Origin: Bifidobacterium thermophilum
Lineage (GTDB): Bacteria; Actinomycetota; Actinomycetes; Actinomycetales; Bifidobacteriaceae
Assembly: GCA_000741495.1 (NCBI GenBank)
Contig: JGZV01000004.1
Coordinates: forward strand, 1 to 64,000
DNA: 64,000 nucleotides
Direction: 5' to 3'
The notes under the pieces were generated by a model. That model made no database searches. It saw only the letters and a program-made list of their open reading frames with translations, and was not told where the DNA came from. Positions 11,801 through 21,600 of this stretch are shown in pieces (the stretch's first letter is position 1; every line of letters begins with the position of its first letter). Made by a program: the position numbers and the translations under genes.

Positions 11801-12459
11801 GGATGGTCGGCGGGAACACGTCGAGGATGCCGCCACGCACCGCAAACTGGCCTCGATCCATGACCAGGTCGACGCGCGTGTACGCGTTCTCCACCAGTCG
11901 GGCGGCAGCCTCGTCGAGCGGCAGCTCCTCTCCTGTGGTGAACACGAGCGGCTCAACATCGCCAAGGCCGGCGACAACCGGTTGGATGAGCGAACGCACG
12001 GGCATCACCAGCACCCTGATCGGCCCGAACATGGGATCGTCGGGCTTCGGGTGGGTCAGGCGGCGGAATACCGCCATGCGGGAGGCGACCGTGTCGGCTC
12101 GTGGTGAAAGCCGTTCATGTGGCAGGGTCTCCCATGCTTCAAGTTCCGCGATATCCTGCGGATCGCCGTCATACCAGCTGCGGATCGCGTCAACGGCTTC
12201 CTGCGATTCACGCCCCGAGGGCACGATCACGACGACGGGGGGCATGATGGGCGGTGGCTGCCGCGAGCGCGGGACGGATACCTGATACCGCCGCCACCTT
12301 CAGCGCCGGGTCCGCTGTCTCGTGTACAGGAATGTCAACCGATCCGTGTGCCAGATCATGGAAAGCCCGGTCATGGTCGAGTTGCTCCAGCAGTCCGGCG
12401 AGCGATCCCGCCGTAGGAGCCGGGGTTGCGGCGGCCTGCGACTGCTGCTTATCGGCCAT
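8886..12459 (-). pseudogene. mfd: Transcription-repair coupling factor Mfd, with three frameshifts
   Basis: Mfd removes stalled RNA polymerase and recruits UvrA. The true start is at 12459 (overlapping the pth stop), giving LLEQLDHDRAFHDLA and onward. A G6 run (12237-12242, plus strand) shifts the frame, and the rest continues from about 12245. A second indel near 10915 and a third in a G6 run (10791-10796) put about 40 residues out of frame; read in the other frame this segment gives HEQHGIGRFAGMQQ, the RNA-polymerase-interacting region. The helicase part is intact: GDVGFGKTE (Walker A), DEEQRFG (Walker B), then QLRGRVGRG. As written, the protein would lose its N-terminus and have a scrambled polymerase-binding domain. 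Confidence 0.88.
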
Positions 12460-13048
12460 TGAACTGCTCCTGTGCGCGGTTCAAACCGGAGAAGATGATG
12501 GTTTCCGCGGCGTCCGCGCCATCGGCGAGGAAGTCAGGAAGCTGTTTGCGCTGGTCTGGCCCGAATCCGCCGAGCACCCAGTTGACGGTGTTGTCGTGGG
12601 CGTTCGGGCCTCGTCGGGCGTGTCCGACACCGAGACGCACGCGTGCGTACGCGTTGGTCCCCAAAGACCGGTCGATGGATTTGATGCCGTTATGTCCGCC
12701 GGCGGAACCGCCTGCCTTGACTTTGATGCGGCCGAATTCAAGGTCCATGTCATCGTGGATGACCACGATATGGTCGGGCGGAATCTGATAGTAGGAGCTG
12801 ATGGATGCCACTGCGGTGCCTGACTCGTTCATGTAAGTCAGGGGTTTGGCAAGGAAGAACTTGACCGACTTGCCTTGCAGGTTCATCACACCTTTGCCGA
12901 GCATCGCGATGCCTTTGTGGTCGCTGAAATTCACCGACCAGCGTTCGGCGAGCACGTCAGCCGCCATGAAGCCCATATTATGCCGGGTACCCTCATACTG
13001 CTTGCCGGGGTTGCCCAATCCTGCAACCAGCCAGAAATCCGATGCCAT
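12449..13048 (-). CDS. pth: Peptidyl-tRNA hydrolase
   Basis: A 199-residue cytosolic enzyme that releases peptides from peptidyl-tRNA. Conserved motifs in order are GLGNPGKQYEGTRHNMGF, with the catalytic His in RHN near residue 23, KPLTYMNESG, HDDMDLEFGRIKVK with the catalytic Asp, and GGSAGGHNGIKSI. The ATG at 13048 follows GAGGGAGAA; an in-frame ATG at 13066 would overlap that site and is less likely. The stop codon overlaps the mfd start (ATG inside the last codons), so pth and mfd are translationally coupled. Confidence 0.96.
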   Translation of the reverse strand: MASDFWLVAGLGNPGKQYEGTRHNMGFMAADVLAERWSVNFSDHKGIAMLGKGVMNLQGKSVKFFLAKPLTYMNESGTAVASISSYYQIPPDHIVVIHDDMDLEFGRIKVKAGGSAGGHNGIKSIDRSLGTNAYARVRLGVGHARRGPNAHDNTVNWVLGGFGPDQRKQLPDFLADGADAAETIIFSGLNRAQEQFNGR

Positions 13049-13222
13049 GCCGTTGTTCTCCCTCATGTTCTTCGCCGCAGCCCTACCTCATTCATGGACT
13101 CGGCTCATACCATCATTCGCTACCAGAATCGTCTATTCTACGCTCCACGCCTGACCCGGCACCAACCCGCCATCCACGCGTCCGAACCCGCATACGCGTG
13201 CGGCGCATGCGGTATTGATGCG

Positions 13223-13759
13223 TCAGTCATCCTGTAATGGCAGCCGCCAGTAGGACATGTCAAGATACCGTGTACCGTCGAAACACGCTTGAGGCAGGAA
13301 ACCGTAGCGTTCGAACCCAAAATGGTTCATCAGCGCAATCGATCCGGTGTTCGACGCGAAAATCAGGGCTGTTGCGATACGGTAGCCACGCGAGCGGGCG
13401 GCGTCAAGCAGCCAGGCGACCATCGCCGTACCGTATCCGCGATGCCGGGCATGTTCGTCCACGTAATAGCTCAGTTCCACGACACCGTCATAGGCTTCGC
13501 GGGGATGGAATTTCGAGAGTGAACCGAACGCGACGACACGACCGGCAGCGTCTTCAAGCACCACGACCGGATACCGGTCGCGAGGATGGTGCGAGTCAAC
13601 CCACTGTCGGCGTTGCTCGAGGGTGCGTGGCACAAGGTCGGCGGTCGAGCCGCCGGCGATCACCGCTTGGTTGTAGATGTCAGTGATCGCCTGAAGATCA
13701 TCGTCATGAGCAACGCGGATACGAATATCCGCATGATCATGTGCCTGTCGTGTTTGCAT
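13223..13759 (-). CDS. GNAT-family N-acetyltransferase
   Basis: A 178-residue protein resembling phosphinothricin/methionine-sulfoximine acetyltransferases. N-terminal IRIRVAHDDDLQAITDIYNQAV, central VAFGSLSKFHPREAYDGVVELSYYVDEHARHRGYGTAMV with the acetyl-CoA pyrophosphate loop (RHRGYGTA), and C-terminal SNTGSIALMNHFGFERYGFL are typical of that subfamily. Substrate unknown; amino-acid analogues or a free amine are possible. The ATG at 13759 follows AAAGGCGG. The next gene upstream (nucleoside hydrolase) ends 59 bp away on the same strand. Confidence 0.88.
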   Translation of the reverse strand: MQTRQAHDHADIRIRVAHDDDLQAITDIYNQAVIAGGSTADLVPRTLEQRRQWVDSHHPRDRYPVVVLEDAAGRVVAFGSLSKFHPREAYDGVVELSYYVDEHARHRGYGTAMVAWLLDAARSRGYRIATALIFASNTGSIALMNHFGFERYGFLPQACFDGTRYLDMSYWRLPLQDD

Positions 13760-13818
13760 GTGCCGCCTTTCTTGCCGATCCAGCCCATCATAGCGGCCGG
13801 GGTGCATCCGCTCGCCGC

Positions 13819-15195
13819 TCACGCCAACCGCTGCGACAACGCCGGAATACCGCGGTCGAGCATGTCAAGGAAGCGTGGCGCATCCACATCAAGCGCGACA
13901 TGGCAGCATGGTGCGGACGGGTCGTTCAGCCTCGACCCGTCGCCGATGGTCCGTCCGCGAACCCCCTCACGGTTGCCGGTTGCGGTGTCGACACACATCG
14001 CGATATCGAAGACGCGGATGAGTGACGGGTCGATCGCCGCTGCCACGGCGAGCGGATCGTGCATCGGTGCACCTGCGGCGAACATGGGGTCGGCATCCGC
14101 ATTGGCGGTGATCATGAAAGATGCCAAGTCGGCGAAGAACCGTCCGACTTTGCCGCTGTTCGCCCAGCCTTCCGCCGTCTGCCTGTCCAGCAGGCAACGG
14201 TGCGTGACATCAAGACCGACCATGGTGATGTCGGCGAGCGAGCGGAAGACCAGATCCGCGGCTTCGGGATCTTGCAGGATATTCGTCTCACTGACCATGT
14301 CGAAGCAGTTACCCTGTTGGGTGAGGGCTCCGCCCATGATGACCAGACGCAAATGGGGAATGATGTCAGGGGCTTCAATCATGGCCGCCGCAACGTCGGT
14401 CAACGGGCCGGTGCATACGACGGTCAGATTCTCGCCCCACCGGCGGGCCGCTTCGATGATCGCCTTGACGCCACTGGTATCAGCGGGACGGACCGCCATT
14501 TCCACCGGCCCGTACTCGTCGGTCAGGGTGGCCAGAAGGTTACGTCCGCGCAATGGTGCCGACGACAGATTCGGCAACTTGGGCAGATACCCGCCTACGG
14601 AAATGATCGGCGGGGTCATGGTTTTCAGTAACTCAGGTTCAGCCGATTGGGTTGCTGCCGGCTCATCCGTCCACGCTGCGGCGTGGGGTTTGGCAGTGTT
14701 GTGCTGCGTGTCCGCGCCCAATGCGCCGGCGCTCACCGTACCGGCGACCGTGAAATCGATGTCATTGGCGGAAAAATCATAGACCGCGCCACCGCTGTGT
14801 ACGCCAGGCACATTCGTCTGCCGTGTAGGAGCCGGCATGTAATCGGAAACATGCAAGTCCGCCAGCCCGTTGTCCCCGTGGAAGTGTGCGCACGCCCGGT
14901 CGGCGACAAAACCGTCAGCCCATGAGGGGCAACGGCAGCCGTCGAACACAGGAATCGACCCGGCGCCCAGTAGATCGAGGACATCACGCGTATTGCGCTG
15001 CGCCACTGATTGGGTGACATTGCCGTACGTCGCGATGACTGCGACCAGCCGCTCAGGAGCGTACGCCATTAGCAATCCTATGGCCAACGCGTCATCGACA
15101 CCGGTGTCCATATCCAGCAATATAGGAGCCAACTGGTCTTCCCCCGGTGCGGGCATGCCTTGGGAGGAATCCTCGCGGACGGTGGTCGAATCCAT
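13819..15195 (-). CDS. Inosine-uridine preferring nucleoside hydrolase
   Basis: Hydrolyses the N-glycosidic bond of nucleosides to free base and ribose. The calcium-binding signature DMDTGVDDA is at residues 28-36, VVCTGPLTDVA and LVIMGGALTQQGN lie in the middle, and the conserved HDP motif is near 378. At 458 residues it is much longer than the usual 310-350: a segment of roughly 100 residues (about 100-205, with several low-complexity patches) sits between the N-terminal strands and the core. The ATG follows GGGAGGGAG. It lies 110 bp downstream of the end of the NMT1-like binding protein gene's neighbour region and may share its nutrient-salvage context. Confidence 0.88.
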   Translation of the reverse strand: MDSTTVREDSSQGMPAPGEDQLAPILLDMDTGVDDALAIGLLMAYAPERLVAVIATYGNVTQSVAQRNTRDVLDLLGAGSIPVFDGCRCPSWADGFVADRACAHFHGDNGLADLHVSDYMPAPTRQTNVPGVHSGGAVYDFSANDIDFTVAGTVSAGALGADTQHNTAKPHAAAWTDEPAATQSAEPELLKTMTPPIISVGGYLPKLPNLSSAPLRGRNLLATLTDEYGPVEMAVRPADTSGVKAIIEAARRWGENLTVVCTGPLTDVAAAMIEAPDIIPHLRLVIMGGALTQQGNCFDMVSETNILQDPEAADLVFRSLADITMVGLDVTHRCLLDRQTAEGWANSGKVGRFFADLASFMITANADADPMFAAGAPMHDPLAVAAAIDPSLIRVFDIAMCVDTATGNREGVRGRTIGDGSRLNDPSAPCCHVALDVDAPRFLDMLDRGIPALSQRLA

Positions 15196-15305
15196 ACGCT
15201 CCCTCCCTGATTGTGTGCGGTGCCGGGCTACGGACCCGAGTTTGATGCTGCCTCCATGATATCGTGTCCGGCACGCGCGCGCAGCGGGATGTTCCGAATA
15301 CGGGA

Positions 15306-16421
15306 CTATTTGCTCAGGAAGCGATCGGTAGACAGATCCTTGGCTTTCGGAGCGGTGCGCACCACCTTGCCGGAAGCGTCCGTGTAAGCGCCGGCACGGG
15401 CAAGGAAATCAAAATACTGTTGCGTGGCCACCGTATCGTTGGTTCCGAACGTGACATCGCCGGACGCGATTGCTTTCGGATCGCCCCAATACTTGCCGTC
15501 CACAATGGTGTGCATGCTGCGCTTGACGAACGCGGGCTTGAGATTGGCTTCAGGAGCCTCATCCACGAGAATCTGCGCGGCTTGGTCGGGATGCGCGTAC
15601 GCGTACTCGTAACCTTTCTGCGTGGCTTGGGTGAAAGCTTTGACCAGTTTCGGATTGTTCTTTATGGTCTTATCGTTGGTGATGATGCCGATGGAGTCCG
15701 CATTGCCGGGCACCCCATAATCAGGCTCGGTGAAACAGTTGAGCTTGGGGCCGTACATGTCCGCCTGCACGCCTTCCCATGTCGCGTAGAAGCCGCCGAA
15801 ATCCGCTTTGCCGCTGGACAGAGTCTGGAAGGTGGATGTGCCGACGGTCACCTTGTCGAATTGTCCTTTACCGCCATCGGTTTTGATCATCTGTTTGATG
15901 ACCGCGTCGGATTCGTTCGACCCGAATGTGGCGAAAGTTTTCCCGTCGAAATCCTTCGGACGGGTGATCGACGTGTTCGAAGCCAACGCGCACCAGATGG
16001 CGCTCGGCTTGCGTTGCACTTGGAGCACCTGCTTGAGTGTGGCGCCTTTAAGACTGTAGTTGGAGACGTTGGTGAGATTGGACAGCGCGAAATCCGCCAC
16101 CCCATTGTTGACTGACTGTTCGGCGCCCGCCTGCGCGACGGCGACGATATCGACGTCAAGCCCGGCTTGTTTGAAGTAACCGTTGTGTTTGGCCACGTAC
16201 ACGCCGATATGGTTGGTGTCCGGCGCCCAGGAAAGCATGAAGGTGGTTTTCGTCAGCCCGCTCGACGACGACCGTGCTGCCGCACCGCACGCGCCGACCG
16301 ACGTCATCGTGACGATAGCCGCCGTTGCGGCGATGATGCGACACGCACGTCCGGCGCGCAATGGTGCGGATGACGATGCGAAATGCTGCCGCAATCCGGC
16401 AGCCTGTGGCAGAAGCCTCAT
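15306..16421 (-). CDS. NMT1/THI5-like substrate-binding lipoprotein
   Basis: A 371-residue extracellular ABC binding protein. A basic N-terminus and hydrophobic segment (about 28-44) end in a lipobox with Cys45 (SVGACG). The mature part starts FMLSWAPDTNHIGVYVAKHNGYFKQAGLDVDIV, the hallmark of the NMT1/THI5 (ThiY) family, which binds the thiamine pyrimidine precursor or related pyrimidines. The likely permease is on the opposite strand at 17618, beyond a DUF1287 gene, and no ATPase gene adjoins either. No TPP riboswitch is visible upstream, so a thiamine role is not supported by regulation; pyrimidine or riboflavin-type ligands are alternatives. The neighbouring nucleoside hydrolase fits a pyrimidine salvage theme. 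Confidence 0.87.
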   Translation of the reverse strand: MRLLPQAAGLRQHFASSSAPLRAGRACRIIAATAAIVTMTSVGACGAAARSSSSGLTKTTFMLSWAPDTNHIGVYVAKHNGYFKQAGLDVDIVAVAQAGAEQSVNNGVADFALSNLTNVSNYSLKGATLKQVLQVQRKPSAIWCALASNTSITRPKDFDGKTFATFGSNESDAVIKQMIKTDGGKGQFDKVTVGTSTFQTLSSGKADFGGFYATWEGVQADMYGPKLNCFTEPDYGVPGNADSIGIITNDKTIKNNPKLVKAFTQATQKGYEYAYAHPDQAAQILVDEAPEANLKPAFVKRSMHTIVDGKYWGDPKAIASGDVTFGTNDTVATQQYFDFLARAGAYTDASGKVVRTAPKAKDLSTDRFLSK

Positions 16422-16451
16422 ATGATTGATGTCCTAAATCATGGTGTGTTC

Positions 16452-16486
16452 CGTTCTCTGGATTCGGGCGGATTCGGCAGAGAACG
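16452..16486. promoter_or_regulatory. Inverted repeat upstream of the binding-protein gene
   Basis: Perfect 8-bp arms CGTTCTCT / AGAGAACG flank a spacer that itself holds two GGATTCGG copies. It lies 31 bp upstream of the lipoprotein start codon and downstream of the DUF1287 stop, so it could be an operator, a leader hairpin or a terminator. Confidence 0.4.
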
Positions 16487-16645
16487 AACGTGAGGGCCGG
16501 CCCCGCCTGCCCCATGTCCCCGTCCGACCGTCATGATGTCATGCGCGTTGACCACGGCCGAACGGTTTGCCACACATGGGCACGCAAGCGAGTTCAGCAT
16601 AACGTCAGGCGTCGTCATCGATGTCGGAACCAGCGCACCGCACAC

Positions 16646-17419
16646 TCAACGTGGCAAAGGGACGGACCATGGTTTCACCACTGACGGCGGGATGCGTGAA
16701 GCATCGAACCGATAATGCCCGGTAACCGCCATATGCGTGCGGAACGCGAAATAATCGTTTTCCCGCTGCTTCTGTCCCATGTTGTGGATGATCAGCGGCA
16801 TGCCTTGCCTATCGCGCCGGTCGGAGACAACACCGATATGCCGGTTGTGTTCGAAAACGACGATATCGCCTTGCTCCCAGTCATCGCCGTGGATGTCCGT
16901 GCCCAGGTTCACACCGTAGGTGACGAAAAAGATATCGAGTACGCCGGTGCGGCGGAAATCGATATTCGGGTCAGGCTTGGAAATCACACGCGAGTAAGCC
17001 TGCGGACGGGCGGCGATGTCAGCGTCGACCATGGTTTTGAGATCGTACCCGGCGTTGGCGAACGCCCGCCAGACGACATCAGTGCAGGCGCCACGGTCGG
17101 ACGGCGGATATCCGCCCTGATAGTAGCCGGTATCGTACGCGGGCATCGCTTCGGCGTCCTTGCGCGCCCCACGCATGATATCCGTGTAATCGTCTACGCC
17201 GTTACCGTTCGCGTCGACCTTGCTGGTGAATGTCGGTGACGGCGCTGGCGAAGCGATGGAGCCGCCAGTACCGGCAGACGGCCTAGAGCCGTGGAAAGCC
17301 CACAGGAATACGCCTACAACGAGCATCGTGACGCCGAGAATCGCAAAAACGGATACCAGGATCGGCTTTCCTCGTTTTGGACGACTGGTTGTCGTAACGC
17401 GTGTGCTGTGCTGCATCAT
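16646..17419 (-). CDS. DUF1287 family protein, membrane-anchored
   Basis: 257 residues. A basic N-terminus and single transmembrane helix (about 20-43) anchor an extracytoplasmic domain. The domain shows the DUF1287 pattern: YYQGGYPPSDRGACTDVVWRAFANAGYDL (Cys and Asp of an NlpC/P60-like fold), ISKPDPNIDFRRTGVL, WEQGDIVVFEHNRHIGVVSDRRD and IIHNMGQ. The Cys-His arrangement resembles cell-wall amidases or endopeptidases, but activity is not established for the family as far as I know. It is divergent from the permease gene at 17618. Confidence 0.88.
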   Translation of the reverse strand: MMQHSTRVTTTSRPKRGKPILVSVFAILGVTMLVVGVFLWAFHGSRPSAGTGGSIASPAPSPTFTSKVDANGNGVDDYTDIMRGARKDAEAMPAYDTGYYQGGYPPSDRGACTDVVWRAFANAGYDLKTMVDADIAARPQAYSRVISKPDPNIDFRRTGVLDIFFVTYGVNLGTDIHGDDWEQGDIVVFEHNRHIGVVSDRRDRQGMPLIIHNMGQKQRENDYFAFRTHMAVTGHYRFDASRIPPSVVKPWSVPLPR

Positions 17420-17617
17420 GCTCGCTCCCGTCCGACCACACTACGGTTCCATTGTGCCATCCAACCAGGTTCGGGGCAACGACGGGTCGAGGGGCGGTCG
17501 GCGGGTCCGTGATAATGGAATCGGCAACGAATGTTCCGGCCGACCGGCACGCGGGCTCCTCACCTTACTGCGTTCCCCGGCGGCGTGTGCGCCAGTGGCG
17601 CGGAAAGCAAGGTGAAT

Positions 17618-18397
17618 ATGGTTCGTCGATACATGCGATGGCTTCCCACGCTTGTAGCGGTGCTGCTTATTGTGCTCGTCTGGCAAATTTGGGTCGATGT
17701 CGCGCATGTGCCGCAAACCATGATGCCCTCCCCCATCGAGATCGCGCAGGCGAGCGTTGAAGCGTGGCCCACCTTGTGGCCGGCGACGGTGACGACATTG
17801 GAAGAAGGCGCCATCGGATTCGTGTTCGCCGTCGCAGCGGGCATCCTGGTGGGTGTCGGCTGTTACGCTTCAACAATCTTGGATGCGGCGTTGTTCCCGC
17901 TGTTGTACGCGGCACAGACCTTGCCGCTGATTTCCATCGCCCCGCTGTTCCTTATCTGGTTCGGTTTCGAGACAAGCGGGAAAATCGTCATTGTCGCGAT
18001 TTTCGGCTTGTTCCCTATCGCCGTGCAAACCATCCGCGGTCTTAAGGATGTCCCCCGCTACTATGTTGATGTCGCGCTCACTTGTGGGGCGAGCCCGGTA
18101 TGGACGCTGTGGCATGTGAAGCTGCGGGTCGCAGCTCGGCAGATTTTCGGCGGTATCCGCATCAGCGCCGCATACACATTCGCGACCGCCGCCACGGCGG
18201 AATACCTAGGGGCACGTCGAGGGCTCGGCATCTGGTTGCAGGCGGCGTACAACTCGTTCCGCATGCCGCTGATTTTCTCGGCAACCTTCATGATCATCGC
18301 GCTGACGTGCGTGCTGTTGGCGGCGGTGTCATTGACGGAACGTGTACTGCTCGGCCCGGCTGGCGAGGATGAAGATCCGGATGCCGACCAGATGTGA
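17618..18397 (+). CDS. ABC transporter permease (ThiX/SsuC-like)
   Basis: A 259-residue integral membrane protein of the BPD_transp_1 family, with about six helices: N-terminal WLPTLVAVLLIVLVWQIWV, then GAIGFVFAVAAGILVGVG, and a last helix near 222-245. The EAA-type loop is visible as VALTCGASPVWTLWHVKLRVAARQIFGGIRIS. It matches permeases that pair with NMT1/THI5-like binding proteins, so its partner is probably the lipoprotein at 15306-16421, although that gene is on the other strand. The ATG at 17618 follows AAGGTGA. No ATPase gene follows; one from elsewhere must serve it. Confidence 0.87.
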   Translation: MVRRYMRWLPTLVAVLLIVLVWQIWVDVAHVPQTMMPSPIEIAQASVEAWPTLWPATVTTLEEGAIGFVFAVAAGILVGVGCYASTILDAALFPLLYAAQTLPLISIAPLFLIWFGFETSGKIVIVAIFGLFPIAVQTIRGLKDVPRYYVDVALTCGASPVWTLWHVKLRVAARQIFGGIRISAAYTFATAATAEYLGARRGLGIWLQAAYNSFRMPLIFSATFMIIALTCVLLAAVSLTERVLLGPAGEDEDPDADQM

Positions 18398-18455
18398 CCA
18401 TCCGGTCGGGTCATCAGGCGCGGCGGCAGTACCGCACGCCCGCCTCAGATATGCT

Positions 18456-18573
18456 TCTGCCGACACTCAACTCACGCCAAGCGTCGGCAGACGCGTCTGA
18501 CGATGCTGAGCCTGTTCTGAGTGTCGGCAGACGCTTCAACCGACACCTGAGTCCCCGTCAGCGTCGGTAAACG
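18456..18573. repeat. Cluster of short repeats related to GTCGGCAGACGC
   Basis: GTCGGCAGACGC occurs at 18483-18494 and 18523-18534, with a degenerate copy GTCGGTAAACG at 18563-18573; the three are spaced exactly 40 bp. The reverse complement TCTGCCGACACTCA (18456-18469) matches TGAGTGTCGGCAGA at 18519-18532, so direct and inverted copies coexist. There is no open coding frame of note. Function unknown. Confidence 0.7.
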
Positions 18574-18610
18574 GTCAGGGATTTCGATGAGCTGCACGTG
18601 TGCGGCGGAT

Positions 18611-18664
18611 ACGTTCCGGCCCTGTCCGCAACGCTGGTACGTGTTGCGGACAGGGCCGGAACGT
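18611..18664. terminator. Perfect 22-bp hairpin between convergent genes
   Basis: Arms 18611-18632 and 18643-18664 are perfectly complementary over 22 bp around a 10-base loop. It separates the plus-strand permease from the minus-strand UPF0182 gene. There is no strong T-tract on either side, as with other bifidobacterial-style hairpins in this window. Confidence 0.75.
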
Positions 18665-18682
18665 CATCATGGTTCGCGGCGA

Positions 18683-21600
18683 TTACTTGGTGTCCGAAGC
18701 CTTGTTCTCCTCCGCGAGCGCCTTGTTGATGGCGTCTTCGAGCTTCTTCTGAGCTTGGCCGTAAGCGGTCCAGTCACCGGACTTCATTGCGGCGTCGGAA
18801 TCCTTCATCGCTTGTGCGGCATCGGCGAGCGCTGACTCCAACGCTTCGCTTTGGGTGGCGCCGGATGAGGGTTGGCTTGAAGAGCCTGACGATCCGCCGC
18901 CCTGTTGGCTGTCTTTGGCTTGTGACGAGTCGGAGGATCCGCCGTCGGCCGCTGACCGGTTGTCGACGTCGCCGGCGCTCGCACCGGAGTTGCCGCCGAA
19001 GACCTGGTCGAGCGCCTGGTCGAGTGTGTCGGCGAATCCGACTTGGTCGCCGAAGGCGACGAGGACTTTCTTCAGGAGCGGGAATTGGGTTGTGCCGCTG
19101 GACTGCACGTATACGGGTTCGACGTATACGAGGCCGCCGCCGAGCGGCAGGGTGAGCAGGTTGCCGCGTTTGACAGTGGTTGAGCCGGATTCAAGCAGGT
19201 TGAGTTCCTTGGACACGTCGGCGTCCGCGTTGAAGTTGTTCTGTGCTTGGCCCGGACCGGGGACGTTCGAGTCCTTGGGCAGTTCCTGCAATCGGATGGT
19301 GCCGTAGTTGGCCCCGATGGTGCCGGCGGTGTTGCCCGCATCGGAGTCCACGGATAGGAAGCCAGTGAGGATTTCACGTGTGGATGTTGACGATCCTGCC
19401 GGAATGAACGAGGAAGTCAGAGAGAACACGGGTTCTTTGGATCCGCCGGTCTGCAAGGTCAGGTAGTAGGGTGGCTGGAGCACATCCTCTTTCTGGGCTT
19501 GCCTAGATTCGGTCGGGTCGACCGGTGACTGCCAGAAATCCTCGCCGGAGAAGAACTGGCTGGCGCTGTCCACATGGTATTTGGTCAGCAGCTGGCGTTG
19601 GACTTTGAACAGACTTTCCGGATAGCGCAGATGACTCATCAAATCGCCGGAGATCTCGGAGATTTGATGGTAGTTGCCCGGGAAGATCCGCTGCCATGCC
19701 TTGAGCACCGGATCATTGGGGTCCCACGCGTACAGGGTGACCGAACCGTCGTAGGCGTCGACGGTCGCTTTGACGGAGTTCCTGATGTAGTTGGCGTTCT
19801 GCGAGCCCAATCCTTGCACGGTTTGCGAAGTGAGCGTAGTCGAGTCTTGGGTTGCGGCTCCCAGGTCGGTCATCTGCGAATACGGGTAGGCGTCGGAGGT
19901 GGTGTACCCGTCCACAATCCATTTGACACGCCCGTCGACGACTGCCGGGTAGACGCGGCCGTCAAGCGTCAGGTACGGCGCCACCGCGGCCACGCGTTCC
20001 TTGGGGCTGCGCGTGTACAGGATCTGCGACTGGGAGTTGACACGGTCGGAGAACAGGATTTGGTCGGAACCGAACCGGATCGCGTACAGCAGTCGGGTGA
20101 AAATGTTGCCGATACGCGGGCCGCCGTTGCCGTTGAACGTGGTGGTCGCGCCCTTCGAACCGGTCGGATAGTCGAATTCCCACGATTGTGTGCCTTCGGG
20201 GGCGCCGACGATCGAGTATTCGGGGGCGTTCGGCGAGAAGTAGATGCGCGGCTCGTAGTGTTCCGACTCGGTGAGCTTGCCCTGGGTGGGGATGCCGGAT
20301 TCGAAGAACTTCGGTTGGCCGTCCGCCGTAACCTTGTTGCCGTAGGCCGCGACCACGCCGTAGCCGTGCGTGTACACGGTATGGTCGTTGACCCAGTTGC
20401 GGTTGTCGTTGCCGTCGAGATTGAGCTCGCGGGCGGCGATCACCGTGTCCTGGCTGGTGCCGTCGATGGTGTATTTGTCTACCGCGAGCGTGTCTGCGAA
20501 GGTGTAATACTGTTTGGACTGCTGGAGTTGTTTGAAGGTCGGCGAGACGATCTGCGGGTCCAGCAGGCGGATCTGCGCGGTGCTTTCCGCGTCGGAGCTC
20601 AACGCGCCGGACTTGCCTTCCGTGGTCGCCGCATACTGTTCGACCTTGATATTGTCCAACCCGTACGCCTGCTTGGTGGCGTCGATATTGCGCTGGATGT
20701 ACGAGGATTCCGCTTCCTGCGCGTTCGGGTTGACGCGGAAGCGTTGCATGAGCGCCGGCCAGACTCCGGTGAGTACGAGTGCGATGACGAGTGTTGCCGC
20801 GATGGCGATGGTCGGAGTACGCCACGCTTTGAGGGCCGCCCGGGCGCGCACACCGACAGGAGCCGGGCCTTCAAGCTGGTGGGAGCGCATGAGCCACACG
20901 CCGAGTATCACGCCGAGAATCGCCGTCAGTGCGGCCATGATGAACGTGACCGGAATCGTGGCGTGGACCGTGGTGTAGGTGGCGCCGGTGATCCGGTCGC
21001 CTTGTGCGGTGAGACTGGAGAACACGCCGAGCACTTGGTTGGCCGACCAGACGAGCATGTTGAGGATCAGCCAGATGCCGATCTGCCGGCGCGCATGCTT
21101 GGTGATGGCGAACAGGCCGCGTCCCTGCACCGGCATGGTCAGGCGAATACCGCCGACCAGCACATGCGTGACGATGGAGAAGATGATCCCCATGACAAGC
21201 AGCATGGACACCGCGGACATCACGAGACGCAATCCCGGCAGCACGAAGACGTAGAACCCGGTGTCCAAGCCGAACTGCGGATCGGTGGTGCCGAACCGTT
21301 GCGCGTTGAACATGAGCAGGATCTGCGACCAGTTCGAGTTGAATTGCGATCCGAAGATGATGCCGACAATCAAGGAGACGACCACAGCCACGCGCGTGGC
21401 GGTACGGGTGCTGACCCCCTTGCCGATTTCGATGACATCACCGTGCACACGCACCTTGGAGCCGTCCGCCCCGCTCGGCCGTGTACGGATCGCCAACACC
21501 GCGGCGATGAAACTCACCAATGCCATGAGCACAGCGTATGCCACCCACAAGCCGATTTTCACGCCCAACTGAGTCCAGACGACACGCTGGAAACCAAGTT

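Noticed and set aside
16422..16645. TPP riboswitch upstream of the NMT1/THI5-like lipoprotein
   Set aside because: The conserved CTGAGA and ACCTGAT-type elements are not found on the minus strand in the leader.
18456..18573. Small CRISPR array
   Set aside because: Repeats are only about 12 bp, one copy is degenerate, and direct and inverted copies are mixed.
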